From assembly GCA_016256075.1 (NCBI GenBank), contig SDVU01000208.1, positions 1 to 17,392 on the forward strand: a stretch of DNA of 17,392 bases. Reading direction: 5' to 3'. Below are positions 9,329 to 17,251 of this stretch, in pieces. A program made the position numbers and the translations under genes. Source of the DNA: Dictyocoela muelleri (Eukaryota; Microsporidia). The notes beneath the pieces were generated by a model. That model had not been told where the DNA came from and did not search any database. It saw nothing but the letters and a program-made list of their open reading frames with translations. Every line of letters begins with the position of its first letter. Position 1 is the stretch's first letter.

Positions 9329-9652
9329 AGTTAGCGCACCCCCTCTTCTTCTGGAAGAAAAAGCTTTATTCATGAAATATTTCATTATCAAATGTTGAAT
9401 AATTATGTTTAAAATCTTATGGTAAGTAATATCAATTATTGTTCTTTTTCTATAATGAGATATATTTAATTTTTATAAATTTCCAGCTTTCCATGAAATT
9501 TCTAAAAACTGAGAAAAGCCCATCATAGGAAGAGAAAAATTATTTATATGAGCTTACTATACGATTTTAAGCATAATTATATAACATCTGTTAATGCAAT
9601 ATTCGATAATAAAGCTTTTTCTTACAGAATAAGAGTAGAGGATGTGCTACTC
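9329..9652. repeat. 300-bp internal palindrome (MITE-like) in the left terminus
   Basis: The left arm (AGTTAGCGCACCCC, then CTTCTGGAAGAAAAAGC) is mirrored by the right arm (GCTTTTTCTTACAGAATAAG, then GGATGTGCTACT). Arms of about 150 bases meet near 9490 and are diverged but alignable. The outer motif combines a short C-run with YTTCTG. The same palindrome occurs at 16166-16482, so it was part of the terminus before the two ends diverged. Confidence 0.8.
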
Positions 9653-9689
9653 CGCACCATTTATCAATTTATTGTTAAAAATTACTTTT

Positions 9690-10600
9690 CTATATCCATA
9701 TGTCTAAACGTATAAATAGACTAAGAGACCTTGAGTTTATTAATTTGGTCTAAGACAATAAAAAAATGAACACTTTATTGCAGGCTTTATATAATTTCAA
9801 ATGAAAAATAATTGTAGAAAATGTAACAAGCCTCTGAGAATTAAATAAAAAGGTGAGTATCAATAGGCTACGCATAGCAATGTAGTGATTGCGAAGTGAA
9901 ATTCAATTGGTGGATTAGTCTTATTTTAAAGGATCTAAAGTGTCACCATCAGTCTTGCTTAAATTTACATTTTATTATATAATAAAAATAACTTCGCTGC
10001 CAATTGTGTGAATGAAAATTAAAAAATCGGTAAAGTAATGTAATTTCATTTACTTTAATTTTTTCGATGTAAAATGTCGAATTATCTAATGAAATAGAAG
10101 GCAAATTAGAGGTAACTTAAAAGAAGTTCAAATTGACGAGAGCTTTTGACCTCGAAGAGTTATAAAGTGTGTGCGATATAGGAACAGCTATTTGGGTATT
10201 CGGCGCCATTAAGTTTAATACAAGATATTACCATTGCCAAGTTGTAGATAATAGAGATGTATGACCTTACATCAGATTATTAACGAACAAAAAAAATCTA
10301 AATCATATGTAATAAGATAAATAAAGAGCATCTAATAATTTGGAAAGTATGTTCAGAGATACAGTATCTCACAAACATTACTTTTTGAAATCTATTACAA
10401 AAGCTGATACTCAAATGATATAAAATTTATAGCTTTTAACTAAAAATATTAAGCATTATAGCTTCATTATTAACTTTTCCCCCTTTTCGATCATTTAAAT
10501 GTGTTCATGTTCTTTCATAATCATAAATATATCGAATTAGGGAATTTTTAATATTCTACTGAAATAAACTAATTTATTTTTTTTTTTATTCTTTATTTTG
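9690..10600 (+). mobile_element. Merlin insertion in the left MULE terminus
   Basis: About 900 bases here have no counterpart in the right terminus, where the palindrome and the AAGTTTTACTAAA tract are only about 70 bases apart. The extra DNA contains the Merlin transposase relic at 9801-10440. Limits come from that comparison. A weak similarity between the ends (TTAAAAATT) could be remnants of inverted repeats, but neither ends nor target duplication can be fixed. Confidence 0.65.
9801..10440 (+). pseudogene. Merlin (ISXO2-like) transposase relic, copy 2
   Basis: A zinc ribbon is recognisable: CRKC (9813-9824) and CSDC (9881-9892), in different frames. The first catalytic block VQIDES has its aspartate at 10135-10137. 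About 50 bases on, IWVFGAIKFNTRYYHCQVVD (from 10190) matches the WVFGGI signature that defines this family. Near 10350-10440, NLESMFRDTVSHKHYF and ITKADTQM correspond to the family's NHSxxFVDPxTGAHTxTIE region, with the final glutamate no longer visible. Several stops and frame changes make it non-coding. It diverges strongly from copy 1 at 5660-6400 in the blocks that can be compared, so the two belong to different Merlin lineages or are old. Confidence 0.88.
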
Positions 10601-10635
10601 TTTGTATTTTCAATAACGTGAAAATTAATCTTTAA

Positions 10636-10797
10636 ACAAGTTTTGCTCAAATTTCAAAAGTTTTTCTCGACTTTCACAAATAATTCTATAATACAAAATT
10701 TTTATAAAATTCAACAATAATTGTTAAAATTTATATCTAGTTTTACTAAATTTTTACAAGTTTTACTAAAAATTGTAACAAATTTTACTAAATTTAT
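10636..10797 (+). repeat. Iterated AAGTTTTACTAAA tract at the inner edge of the left terminus
   Basis: Loose repeats of ACAAGTTTTACTAAA and CAAATTTCAAAAGTTTTTCT fill this stretch and end about 40 bases before the MULE start codon. The same units occur, reverse-complemented, at 15939-16106, marking the inner limits of the two termini. Subterminal repeats like this may bind transposase; that is inference. Confidence 0.7.
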
Positions 10798-10986
10798 CAA
10801 AGAAGGTATTATTTTAAAAATGTTTTTAACCACTAATGACAAAAAATAATCGAAAACTAGACTGGGAACAAGTAGATAGAGAAATGTTTGTTGAAAATCT
10901 CGTAACAGGCAAAAAAACGACTATCATCGGATTGACTGAGAAGACAATATATTATTATTGTAAAATGAGGCTAAAACAAAAATGTA

Positions 10987-10991
10987 CATTT
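10987..10991. repeat. Target-site duplication (left copy) of the foldback element
   Basis: CATTT here is repeated at 12345-12349 on the other side of the foldback element. A 7-bp reading, ACATTTT versus ACATTTA, is also possible with one mismatch. Removing the element and one copy leaves the MULE frame continuous. Confidence 0.7.
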
Positions 10992-11326
10992 TGTTACTAC
11001 AAATTGTGTCACCTTACAAATTGTGTCACCCTATTTTTTTTAATTTAATAGGCCTCAAAATAAAAATTGAATTTTTATAATGAAATTTTATTAATAACCT
11101 CACTGCAAATTGCGTCCCCCTTTTAAAGTTAAAAATGATTATTAAAATTGATTTTTTTATTTTTTTACATTAATAAAATTTAAAGTATGTAGCTGGATGC
11201 AAATTGTGACCCCCCTATAAAAAATTATAATAAATAATTATAAAATATATATTTTAAATTTTATTTTAGATTATTAAATATTTACTACAGTTATATGCTT
11301 AATGCCGAAGATATCAATCGATTTTT

Positions 11327-11378
11327 GGTCTTCTAGCGTAAGTGGAACATTTTTTTTTCGTCCACTTACGCTAGAAAT
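11327..11378. repeat. Hairpin nested in the left arm of the foldback element
   Basis: TTCTAGCGTAAGTGGA pairs perfectly with TCCACTTACGCTAGAA around a T-rich loop. The stem is richer in GC than the arm that holds it. It is a small palindrome within one arm of a larger palindrome. Confidence 0.85.
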
Positions 11379-11892
11379 CCTATAAAAATTATAAAAAATT
11401 AAAACTCAAATTTGAAATATTTCTAATAAAATTTCTATAAATATTGGTCCTTATCTGATTTTTTATTGAGAAAAATACCCTCTCCTGTCTCTTAGACACC
11501 CACTTGAAAAAAAATACTAAATATAGCATTTTTAAGTGCTATAAATATTTCAAAATATTTTTAAATACATATTTGAAGACTAAAAATTTTATATTTCGTG
11601 TAATTGTCGAATTAGGTAATTTTTAAACTTTACTGACTTCCCAAATTTAGAAATTTAGACCAATAAAAAACAAAATATTTCAAATGTGTGTTTAAAAATA
11701 TATTTTGAAATTTTTGTAGCACTTAATAATGCTATATTTAGTATTTTTTACTTTTTTTTAAGTAAGTGTCTAAGTGACAGGAGAGTGGTATTTTTCCCAA
11801 TAAAAAATCAGATAAGGATCATAATTTATATTATTTTTTATTAGAAACCTTTTAAATTTAATTTTTCATTTTTTATAAAATATTTTTTTAGG

Positions 11893-11944
11893 TCTTCTAG
11901 CGTAAGTGGACAGAAAAAATAGTCCTTTTACGCATGAAGACCTA
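11893..11944. repeat. Hairpin nested in the right arm of the foldback element
   Basis: GGTCTTCTAGCGTAAGTGGAC pairs with GTCCTTTTACGCATGAAGACC, a 21-bp stem with several mismatches. It is the mirror counterpart of the hairpin at 11327-11378. Here the second half has decayed, whereas in the left arm it is intact. Confidence 0.8.
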
Positions 11945-12050
11945 AAATCTATTGATAGTTTGGCATTGTGCATAGAACTGTGTTAAATATTTAATAATCT
12001 AAAATAAAATTTAAAATTTATATTTTATAATTATTTATTATAATTTTTTT

Positions 12051-12185
12051 TAGGGAGTCACAATTGCAGCCGACTACATACTTAAATTTTATTAATGAAG
12101 AATTTTATAATTTTTTGAAGGGGGTCACAATTTGCACCCAGCTACATACTTTAAATTTTATTAATGAAAAATTGAAAAAAACAAT
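12051..12185. repeat. Tandem duplication of about 68 bp in the right arm of the foldback
   Basis: A unit starting GGAGTCACAATTGCAGC and running through ACATACTTAAATTTTATTAATGAA is followed by a second copy from about 12120 (GGGGGTCACAATTTGCACCC). The left arm has only one copy, which accounts for the off-centre position of the nested hairpins. Confidence 0.75.
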
Positions 12186-12826
12186 TTTTGATAAGCATTT
12201 TTAACTTTAAAAGGGGGACACAAATTGCAGTGAGGTTATTAATAAAATTTCATTATAAAAATTCAATTTTTATTTTGAGGACTATAAAATTAAATTAAAA
12301 AACAGGGTGACACAATTTATAAGGTGACACAATTTGTAGTAACACATTTAAGCTTCGTATATCATATGATCTTGAAAACTTAGAACTTTTCTTAACATCT
12401 TTAAAAGAGGAACACACAACGCTGAATGTGATATGCAAAAGATGTCGATGAAAGGCCTCTTTCCTTGTCATACATTAAAGATGAGATTAAAATGCACTAT
12501 AATAATAAAATAACAAGAGCTAGATATATTATGGATTCCCATAGCTGATTATCCTTTAGTTAACATAAAATTCATCTATAATACTATTGCTCGATTAAAA
12601 AAATCAGAGATCGTTAAACAAAAGAATTATTAACCCTATGTTATTGAACTTTGTCAGAAAAATCTGTTTAAAAATAAAAACACTTTTTATGTTACATCAT
12701 ATGAAACTACATGTTTGAAAGTTTTATTGACTAATAAATATTTATTACGTGATTAACAAAATTTTAAAAATATTTATATTAATGGTACTTACATGTTAAG
12801 CATTTATTGTTTTCTTGTTATTGTTA

Positions 12827-14664
12827 CAGTAGTATGCGTTTTTAAGTCATCAAAATAGAGATTTTTTGTCGTTTATTAAACCAGATAGAAAAACCTCAAG
12901 GGTTTGTAGAAAGAAAGAAATGCTAGTCGTGCCTTTATGCTATCCCTTACATGCATTGAAGAAGTTTTCCGATCTCTTATACTCTTTATGTGTATTGTTA
13001 CCATTGTAAATTTTAAGGCAAATAATTTAAGACAATTTTTTATCACAATGTTTTAAATTCTTAATAAAAAATAAAAATTAAAGGCAATCCTCATTGATAA
13101 AAATAAAATCAAGTGAAAAGACTTATACATTAAGAGATAAGAGTGAAATTGCAAAAACCCACTCAAAATATCAGAAAACGGTGAAAGAGCTCGAGGAGCA
13201 AAATCAAGTTTCTGCTAAAGTAATTAGAACATCACTGGCTATTACAAATGAACTTTGTAATCTTGATAGTAGAGACTCTCAAGACCAATACAACATTAAT
13301 AATTCAAAGATTAAAAAACTTGTAAATATTGAACAGTTACTTTTACAATTGATAAAAAAAATTTATAGAGGAGGGGGGAGTCTTGAAGGGAAACATTGCA
13401 TCTTTGGGGGGATATAAGTCGACGGAAAACTTTCATTCAAAGATAAAATAACAGCTTTTGTAGAATTTTAAAATTAGGCATAATATAGTTTTCGAAACCC
13501 TATGCGATGTTCAAAATATGCTGGGACCGATAACGATCTAAATTATTAAGGAGTATGATTTTTAAGTCATGATTACAGTGATTGTGACATTTTTAATCTC
13601 GACGGAACTGGTCTCTACATCAAGAAATATGGAAAAATAAGCTTTATAGTTCCTGCGAATAATGTTAGAAAGATTGTAAAAACTGATAAAACTAGAATAA
13701 CTCTTTTTTTGAGTTTTAATAAATTGAGAAATTCGCAGCTTCTTATTATAGGATAAAGTACAAACCCTAGAGCTTTTAAGAATGAATAAGCGACGTTTTA
13801 CAATCTGAATTACGCCAACAATTTATCTTCTGGCTTACAAAAGATATATTCATTAACTATTTTACTGACATAACAAACGAATTGGTTGTCAAAGAGAAAA
13901 AATACTTTTTTAAGATAACTTACGCGTGCATGTTTTCAGTAGCTTTTATGACGTTAAATAAGTTTCCCCTCCAAATCCTTATCCATTCTTCAGCCTTTAG
14001 ACCTGGGCATAATTGCCGGAATGTAGAAGAAATATTCTGAATTTGTGAAAACCCCATTACAGATTAAATTTTTAGAAATAAACCAAGTATAAAAAGTTCT
14101 TATTGTATTCTATCACTTATAGATGTCTGTTATTGATTTGCGAATATTTTAGAGTGTAAATTCATAAACATATTTTAATTGCTGAGAAAAGTTCTTTGGT
14201 GCAATAAAAAAATAACTTAGTGGCATATTTGAGGATCATAAAGGTAATAAAAAACCAGTAAGTGAATTCGGAGAAATAAATATAATTAGATGAGGAAATT
14301 ATATTTTATGAAAACCTACCGTCAATTGGTGTAGTTTTGAGCGATATAACAGAACAATTTCGTGTGGACACCCATTCATATCAAATAAACAAGATCGAAC
14401 ATATGATGTATAAAAAAGAGAGAGTTGTTCTTGTCTTTATATCTTTAAAACATTCCTATTTAAAAAGTCATGCAAAAAGAGAAACGATTCCTACTTAATT
14501 GATTAAAAACATTACAGTAATTTATTATTATCATTGGTGTAGTCTTATGGTTGAATATATGGGGTATAATGTTTTTAAAATCTTTTACGAGTTTTATATT
14601 TTAAAAATTAAAGGCAAATCAAAAATTTAAGGCAAAAATTTTCCCTAAAAAACGCACACTACTG
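12827..14664 (+). mobile_element. pogo/Tigger-type DNA transposon with TA target duplication
   Basis: The left end CAGTAGTATGCGTTTTTAAG and the reverse complement of the right end, CAGTAGTGTGCGTTTTTTAG, form 20-bp inverted repeats. Both are flanked by TA (12825-12826 and 14665-14666), the duplication made by Tc1/mariner/pogo transposases. The 1838-bp length and CAGT ends suit the pogo/Tigger group. Inside is a decayed pogo transposase. TTAAAGGCAA-like motifs recur near both ends (13010, 13077, 14608, 14627). The element splits the MULE catalytic domain, so it is younger than the MULE. Confidence 0.92.
13094..14170 (+). pseudogene. pogo/Tigger transposase relic (DDE_1)
   Basis: The 107-residue open frame at 13094-13417 would be the N-terminal DNA-binding part: KTYTLRDKSEIAKT resembles the CENP-B/pogo helix-turn-helix opening. 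The catalytic domain starts at about 13586 with DIFNLDGTGLYIKKYGK, where the family has DETGL: the aspartate (13601-13603) is kept, the glutamate after it is glycine. NPRAFKN near 13763 matches the family's KNPRCFKN. The second aspartate appears as DNLRVHV at about 13914, in a shifted frame. SKSLSILQPLDLGIIAG (13974-14024) holds the third aspartate at 14000-14002, about 29 codons later, as expected for pogo. A C-terminal LIDVCYWF-like segment lies near 14118, with a stop at the W position. Several stops and frameshifts make it inactive. Confidence 0.9.
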
Positions 14665-15290
14665 TATAGAATTTTCTGATTTAAACAGAAGAATTTTTTG
14701 TTCTGCTATCAGTATTGCTGAGAATGAAAACGTGAAACTTATTCTTGGATTTTTTTAAAATTATTATTAAAAGAAGAATAATATAGCGATATAAATCTCT
14801 CAAAGAATTTTGCTGTTAACGCTATTCAAATCACAACAGCAGTAGAAAAGTATGCACATGGTTTGCATAGAACGTATTGTTGTGTACATACATTAATACT
14901 AATCAAAAATTTGATTATAAAACTTCCAGATATCTTTATAAAAGATGCTGAAAAAAAAATATAATTTTGCAAAGATTGGATTAAAAAAAGCTATTTGCTG
15001 TAGGAATTGACCTTTTTGTATAAAAATTTTGTGTTTTCATACAAAAGAAGAATTCATAACAATAGTTAAAACAATATATTAAAAAATCTAAATTAGTATG
15101 AAAGATATGATCCTTTCAATCCTAGCACAAATAATGCAGTAGAAAGGGTTAATCTTACAATAAAGGATAACTATTTAAACTGAACTAATAACAATTTTCA
15201 TGAATTTTTCGAAGTTGGTTTTAAAATTCTCAATGAATAGGTAGAGGGTGTTTAATCTTACTAAAATTTGTTATACATAAAAAGAAATGC

Positions 15291-15938
15291 CTCGATATAA
15301 TTATATTTTTAGCCTTTTACATAAAAAAACGATAAGTAAAAAACATTTTTAGTAGAAAAAGAGATAGTATGTTAAACCTGCATTATTTTAAGAGTACTTT
15401 TCTGAAAAGGAATAACAACATTCTTTCAATTTTTTCTATTTTATAGTCAATTCATTCTCATTACTACTCTCTCTTAACTTAATAACTACAAGCATATACT
15501 ATGTTATTGTGCACACTTTTCTAAGAAAAAAATGCTCCTTTATATACGTTCTTAAAATTACTCAACAAAATTAGTTTAATTGAAATTCCTTTGAGAGAGA
15601 GAAAATAAAAAAAAGACGTAAACCTTATAAATATAAGAAGAAATCCGCTTTAGAATATGAAAAACATTAAATTGCTCTTTTAAAATGGCATTTTTTATCT
15701 TTTTTGTTAGAATTTGTCGTATTTTAGTATAAGATTTAATTCTAATATATTTTTATTTTTAACAATCTCTATCGCAATGTGCAAGAAGAATGTCATTAAT
15801 TTATTTAATGAAAATAAAGGCCTAAAAATAATTTATTTTTTAATACAACAAAGGATACAATATATAACATTGAATAAATTTAAGTATAAAAACGGCCCTA
15901 AAAAGAAGTTGGGTTTTCAAAAAGTCATTTTAAGAATA
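15291..15938. other. No gene seen; 3' non-coding part of the MULE interior
   Basis: AT-rich DNA between the end of the MULE transposase relic and the right inner terminus. The 76-codon open frame at 15714-15944 has no recognisable domain and its end enters the terminal repeat, so I do not count it as a gene. Confidence 0.55.
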
Positions 15939-16165
15939 ATTTAGTAAAATTTGTAACAAATTTTAAAAAAACTTAGTTAATTGCGTAATACTTGTTACAA
16001 ATAAAGCAAGATTTGTTTAATCTTAAAAAACTTGTGAAATTCAAGTAAAACTTTTCAAATTTAGAAAAACTTTTGAAATTAAAGCAAAACTTGGCAGAAA
16101 AAAAAAATCATGAACTTATTCAAAATTTGTGATTATTTACTATTAATTAATTAATATATGGTGCG

Positions 16166-16482
16166 TGTAAGGGCTCTGGCCACTTCTGGAAGAAAAAATT
16201 TGATTAATCGAATATTGCAATAACAAACGATATATAATTAAGCTAAAAATCTTATAGTAGGCATTAGGATCATTGTTCTATTTCAATGGTGTCATATATT
16301 CTGCTTTTAGTATCTTTCTGCTTCCCGTATAATTTCCAAAAATAGAATATGTCACATCGTAAAAAGAAAACAATGATTGATATGGGCTAAACATAAGATT
16401 TAACGAAAGATTTTATATCACTTTCGTTGCAATGTTCGTTCAAAAAAAAAACTGTTTTTGCAGAATGGGGGGGGGGCTAACC
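16166..16482. repeat. 300-bp internal palindrome (MITE-like) in the right terminus
   Basis: CTTCTGGAAGAAAAAATTTG at 16183 is mirrored by AAACTGTTTTTGCAGAATG ending at 16467. The arms are diverged. The right edge is a 10-base G-run (16467-16476) followed by CTAAC, mirroring GTTAGCGCACCCC at the left terminus. The left arm matches the right arm of the 9329-9652 palindrome best (ATCGAATATTGCA), as expected for inverted copies. Confidence 0.8.
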
Positions 16483-16489
16483 CGGATAA

Positions 16490-16790
16490 GAGCCGAAATT
16501 TTGGGTTGAAAATTAGGTTGAAAAATAAGTGTTAAAAACAAGGGTTAAAATATAAGTTTTTAAAATAATGGGTGTAAAATAGTAAGTAAAATAGGTTAGG
16601 GTTAGAAAAATACACGTTAAAATTGAAATAAAAATAGGGTTAAATAATTACAAGTAAAAATTAAGTGTTAAGAACAGGTTTAAAAAAGGGATATAAAAGG
16701 GAGGGTAAAATATGTTGGGGTAAATAATAGGGGTTAGAATAGAAGATATATAAGGGTTAAAATAAGGGTTAAAAAAATATTTATAGTTAT
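16490..16790. repeat. Degenerate GGGTTAAA tract
   Basis: Loosely spaced AGGGTTAAAAT-like units fill this stretch, all G-rich on the plus strand. GGTTAGGGTTAG at about 16591-16602 is two exact TTAGGG-type units. The tract corresponds to 8855-9165 in the left terminus. Confidence 0.7.
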
Positions 16791-16871
16791 GAATTTTCAA
16801 GGATCATCTATATAACTCTGACGAAATGTGTCTAGATGTCTGTAATAAATGTGTCATTGTTGCACTCAATA

Positions 16872-16905
16872 ATGACCGGGTGACAATTATGACCGGGTGA
16901 CAATT
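16872..16905. repeat. Two tandem 17-bp units ATGACCGGGTGACAATT
   Basis: The unit occurs twice in exact tandem and is much richer in GC than its surroundings. On the minus strand it reads TACTAATTGTCACCCGG then TAATTGTCACCC, strongly recalling the doubled TACTACAAATTGTGTCACC end of the foldback element, also with 17-base spacing. Confidence 0.85.
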
Positions 16906-17015
16906 AGTACGGCCACATAAAAATAATGTAAATATTGTTTAATAATCTTTGTAACTACATTTAAACTTTTTTCTAAAAATTATGTATAACTCTTTCATTA
17001 CAGAGTTTTTCATTG

Positions 17016-17220
17016 CTTTAGTCCCATGTTTGCATTTTATACATGTTTGCAAATCTATAGTCCATGTTTGCAACCCTATAGTCCCATCTTTGCATTTTTA
17101 TAGTCACATGTTCGCATTTCTATAGTCCCATGTTTGCATTTCTATAGTCCCATGTTTGCATTTCTATAGTCTCATCTTTGCATTTCTATAGTCCCTTATT
17201 TGCATTTTTATAGTCCCATC
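17016..17220 (+). repeat. Minisatellite, about 10 copies of a 22-bp unit
   Basis: The unit is close to CTATAGTCCCATGTTTGCAT plus TT. The middle copies are almost identical and edge copies are diverged or shortened, the usual pattern for arrays growing from the centre. It is related to the array at 8520-8744. Confidence 0.95.
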
Positions 17221-17251
17221 AATTTAAATAAAAATTTACAAATCCCCCTTA

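Larger units (their letters stand above)
8396..10797 (+). repeat. Left long inverted terminus of the MULE composite
   Basis: About 1.5 kb once the inserted Merlin relic is discounted. In order inward it holds an 11-base G-run, an AT-rich stretch, the 20-bp minisatellite, a block with GACACATTT and TAGATGATCC, the TTAACCC-like tract, the internal palindrome, and the AAGTTTTACTAAA tract. Each has a counterpart in the right terminus in reverse order, apart from minisatellite orientation. Confidence 0.68.
10992..12344. mobile_element. 1.35 kb foldback element (near-perfect giant palindrome)
   Basis: The whole segment folds on itself around about 11668. Its left end TGTTACTACAAATTGTGTC mirrors the right end GACACAATTTGTAGTAACA. 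Arms are about 600 bases each, with a short unpaired centre around 11600-11690. A CAAATTGTGTCACC-like motif recurs four times in the left arm (10999, 11016, 11104, 11199) and five times in the right. No open frame is present, so movement would depend on an enzyme supplied elsewhere. It is flanked by CATTT on both sides and sits in the FLYWCH coding region of the MULE. The arms differ by scattered substitutions and a tandem duplication on the right. Confidence 0.9.
10836..15290 (+). pseudogene. Mutator-like (MULE) transposase relic, split by two insertions
   Basis: The start is the ATG at 10836, just inside the left terminus. Residues 30-50 (EKTIYYYCKMRLKQKC) begin a FLYWCH zinc finger, cut at 10991 by the foldback element. 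The frame resumes at 12350 with KLRISYDLENLELF and EEHTT. The block equivalent to IDGTHLKGKYKG reads IYINGTYMLSIY (12772-12807), with asparagine at 12781-12783 where the first catalytic aspartate is expected. The pogo element follows. The relic resumes at 14667 with DLNRRIFCSAISIAENEN, like the family's PLAFAIVDSEN. Then come HRTYCCVH, the CX2H signature (14878-14889), and PSTNNAVERVNLTIKD with the glutamate at 15142-15144. Without insertions it is about 1.26 kb, reasonable for a shortened MULE. Stops and frame changes remain in each segment. Confidence 0.85.
8396..17248 (+). mobile_element. Large composite Mutator-like element (MULE) with long inverted termini and nested insertions
   Basis: The sequence at 8396-10797 recurs, inverted and diverged, at 15939-17248. 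A MULE transposase relic lies between. Shared landmarks in mirror order are the G-run end (8396-8406; C-run 17244-17248), the minisatellites, GACACATTT followed by TAGATGATCC, the TTAACCC tract, the 300-bp palindrome, GCACCAT, and the AAGTTTTACTAAA tract. Long inverted termini and a G-rich end are typical of Mutator elements, which usually duplicate 9 bp. No convincing duplication is visible (left flank TACCATCAA, right flank TTATGCCAA), so the outer ends are provisional. Three younger insertions are a Merlin relic (about 9690-10600), a foldback element (10992-12344) and a pogo element (12827-14664). Without them the element would be about 4.8 kb. Confidence 0.68.
15939..17248 (-). repeat. Right long inverted terminus of the MULE composite
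   Basis: About 1.3 kb, the diverged mirror of 8396-10797 without the Merlin insertion. Inner to outer it holds the iterated tract (15939-16106), the palindrome (16166-16482), the GGGTTAAA tract (16490-16790), the ATGATCC and GTCATTG block, an extra segment of about 150 bases (16865-17015) absent on the left, the minisatellite (17016-17220) and the C-run end. Confidence 0.68.

Noticed and set aside
15714-15944. 76-codon frame near the right inner terminus
   Set aside because: No recognisable domain, and its end overlaps the terminal repeat; unlikely to be a second MULE gene.
8520-17220. CRISPR-like arrays (8520-8744 and 17016-17220)
   Set aside because: There are no distinct repeats and spacers: the whole 20-22-bp period is one drifting unit, and the setting is eukaryotic transposon DNA.
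8396-17248. Polinton/Maverick reading of the large inverted-terminus element
   Set aside because: Long inverted termini would fit, but no polymerase B, capsid, ATPase or integrase is seen inside; the internal gene is a Mutator-type transposase.
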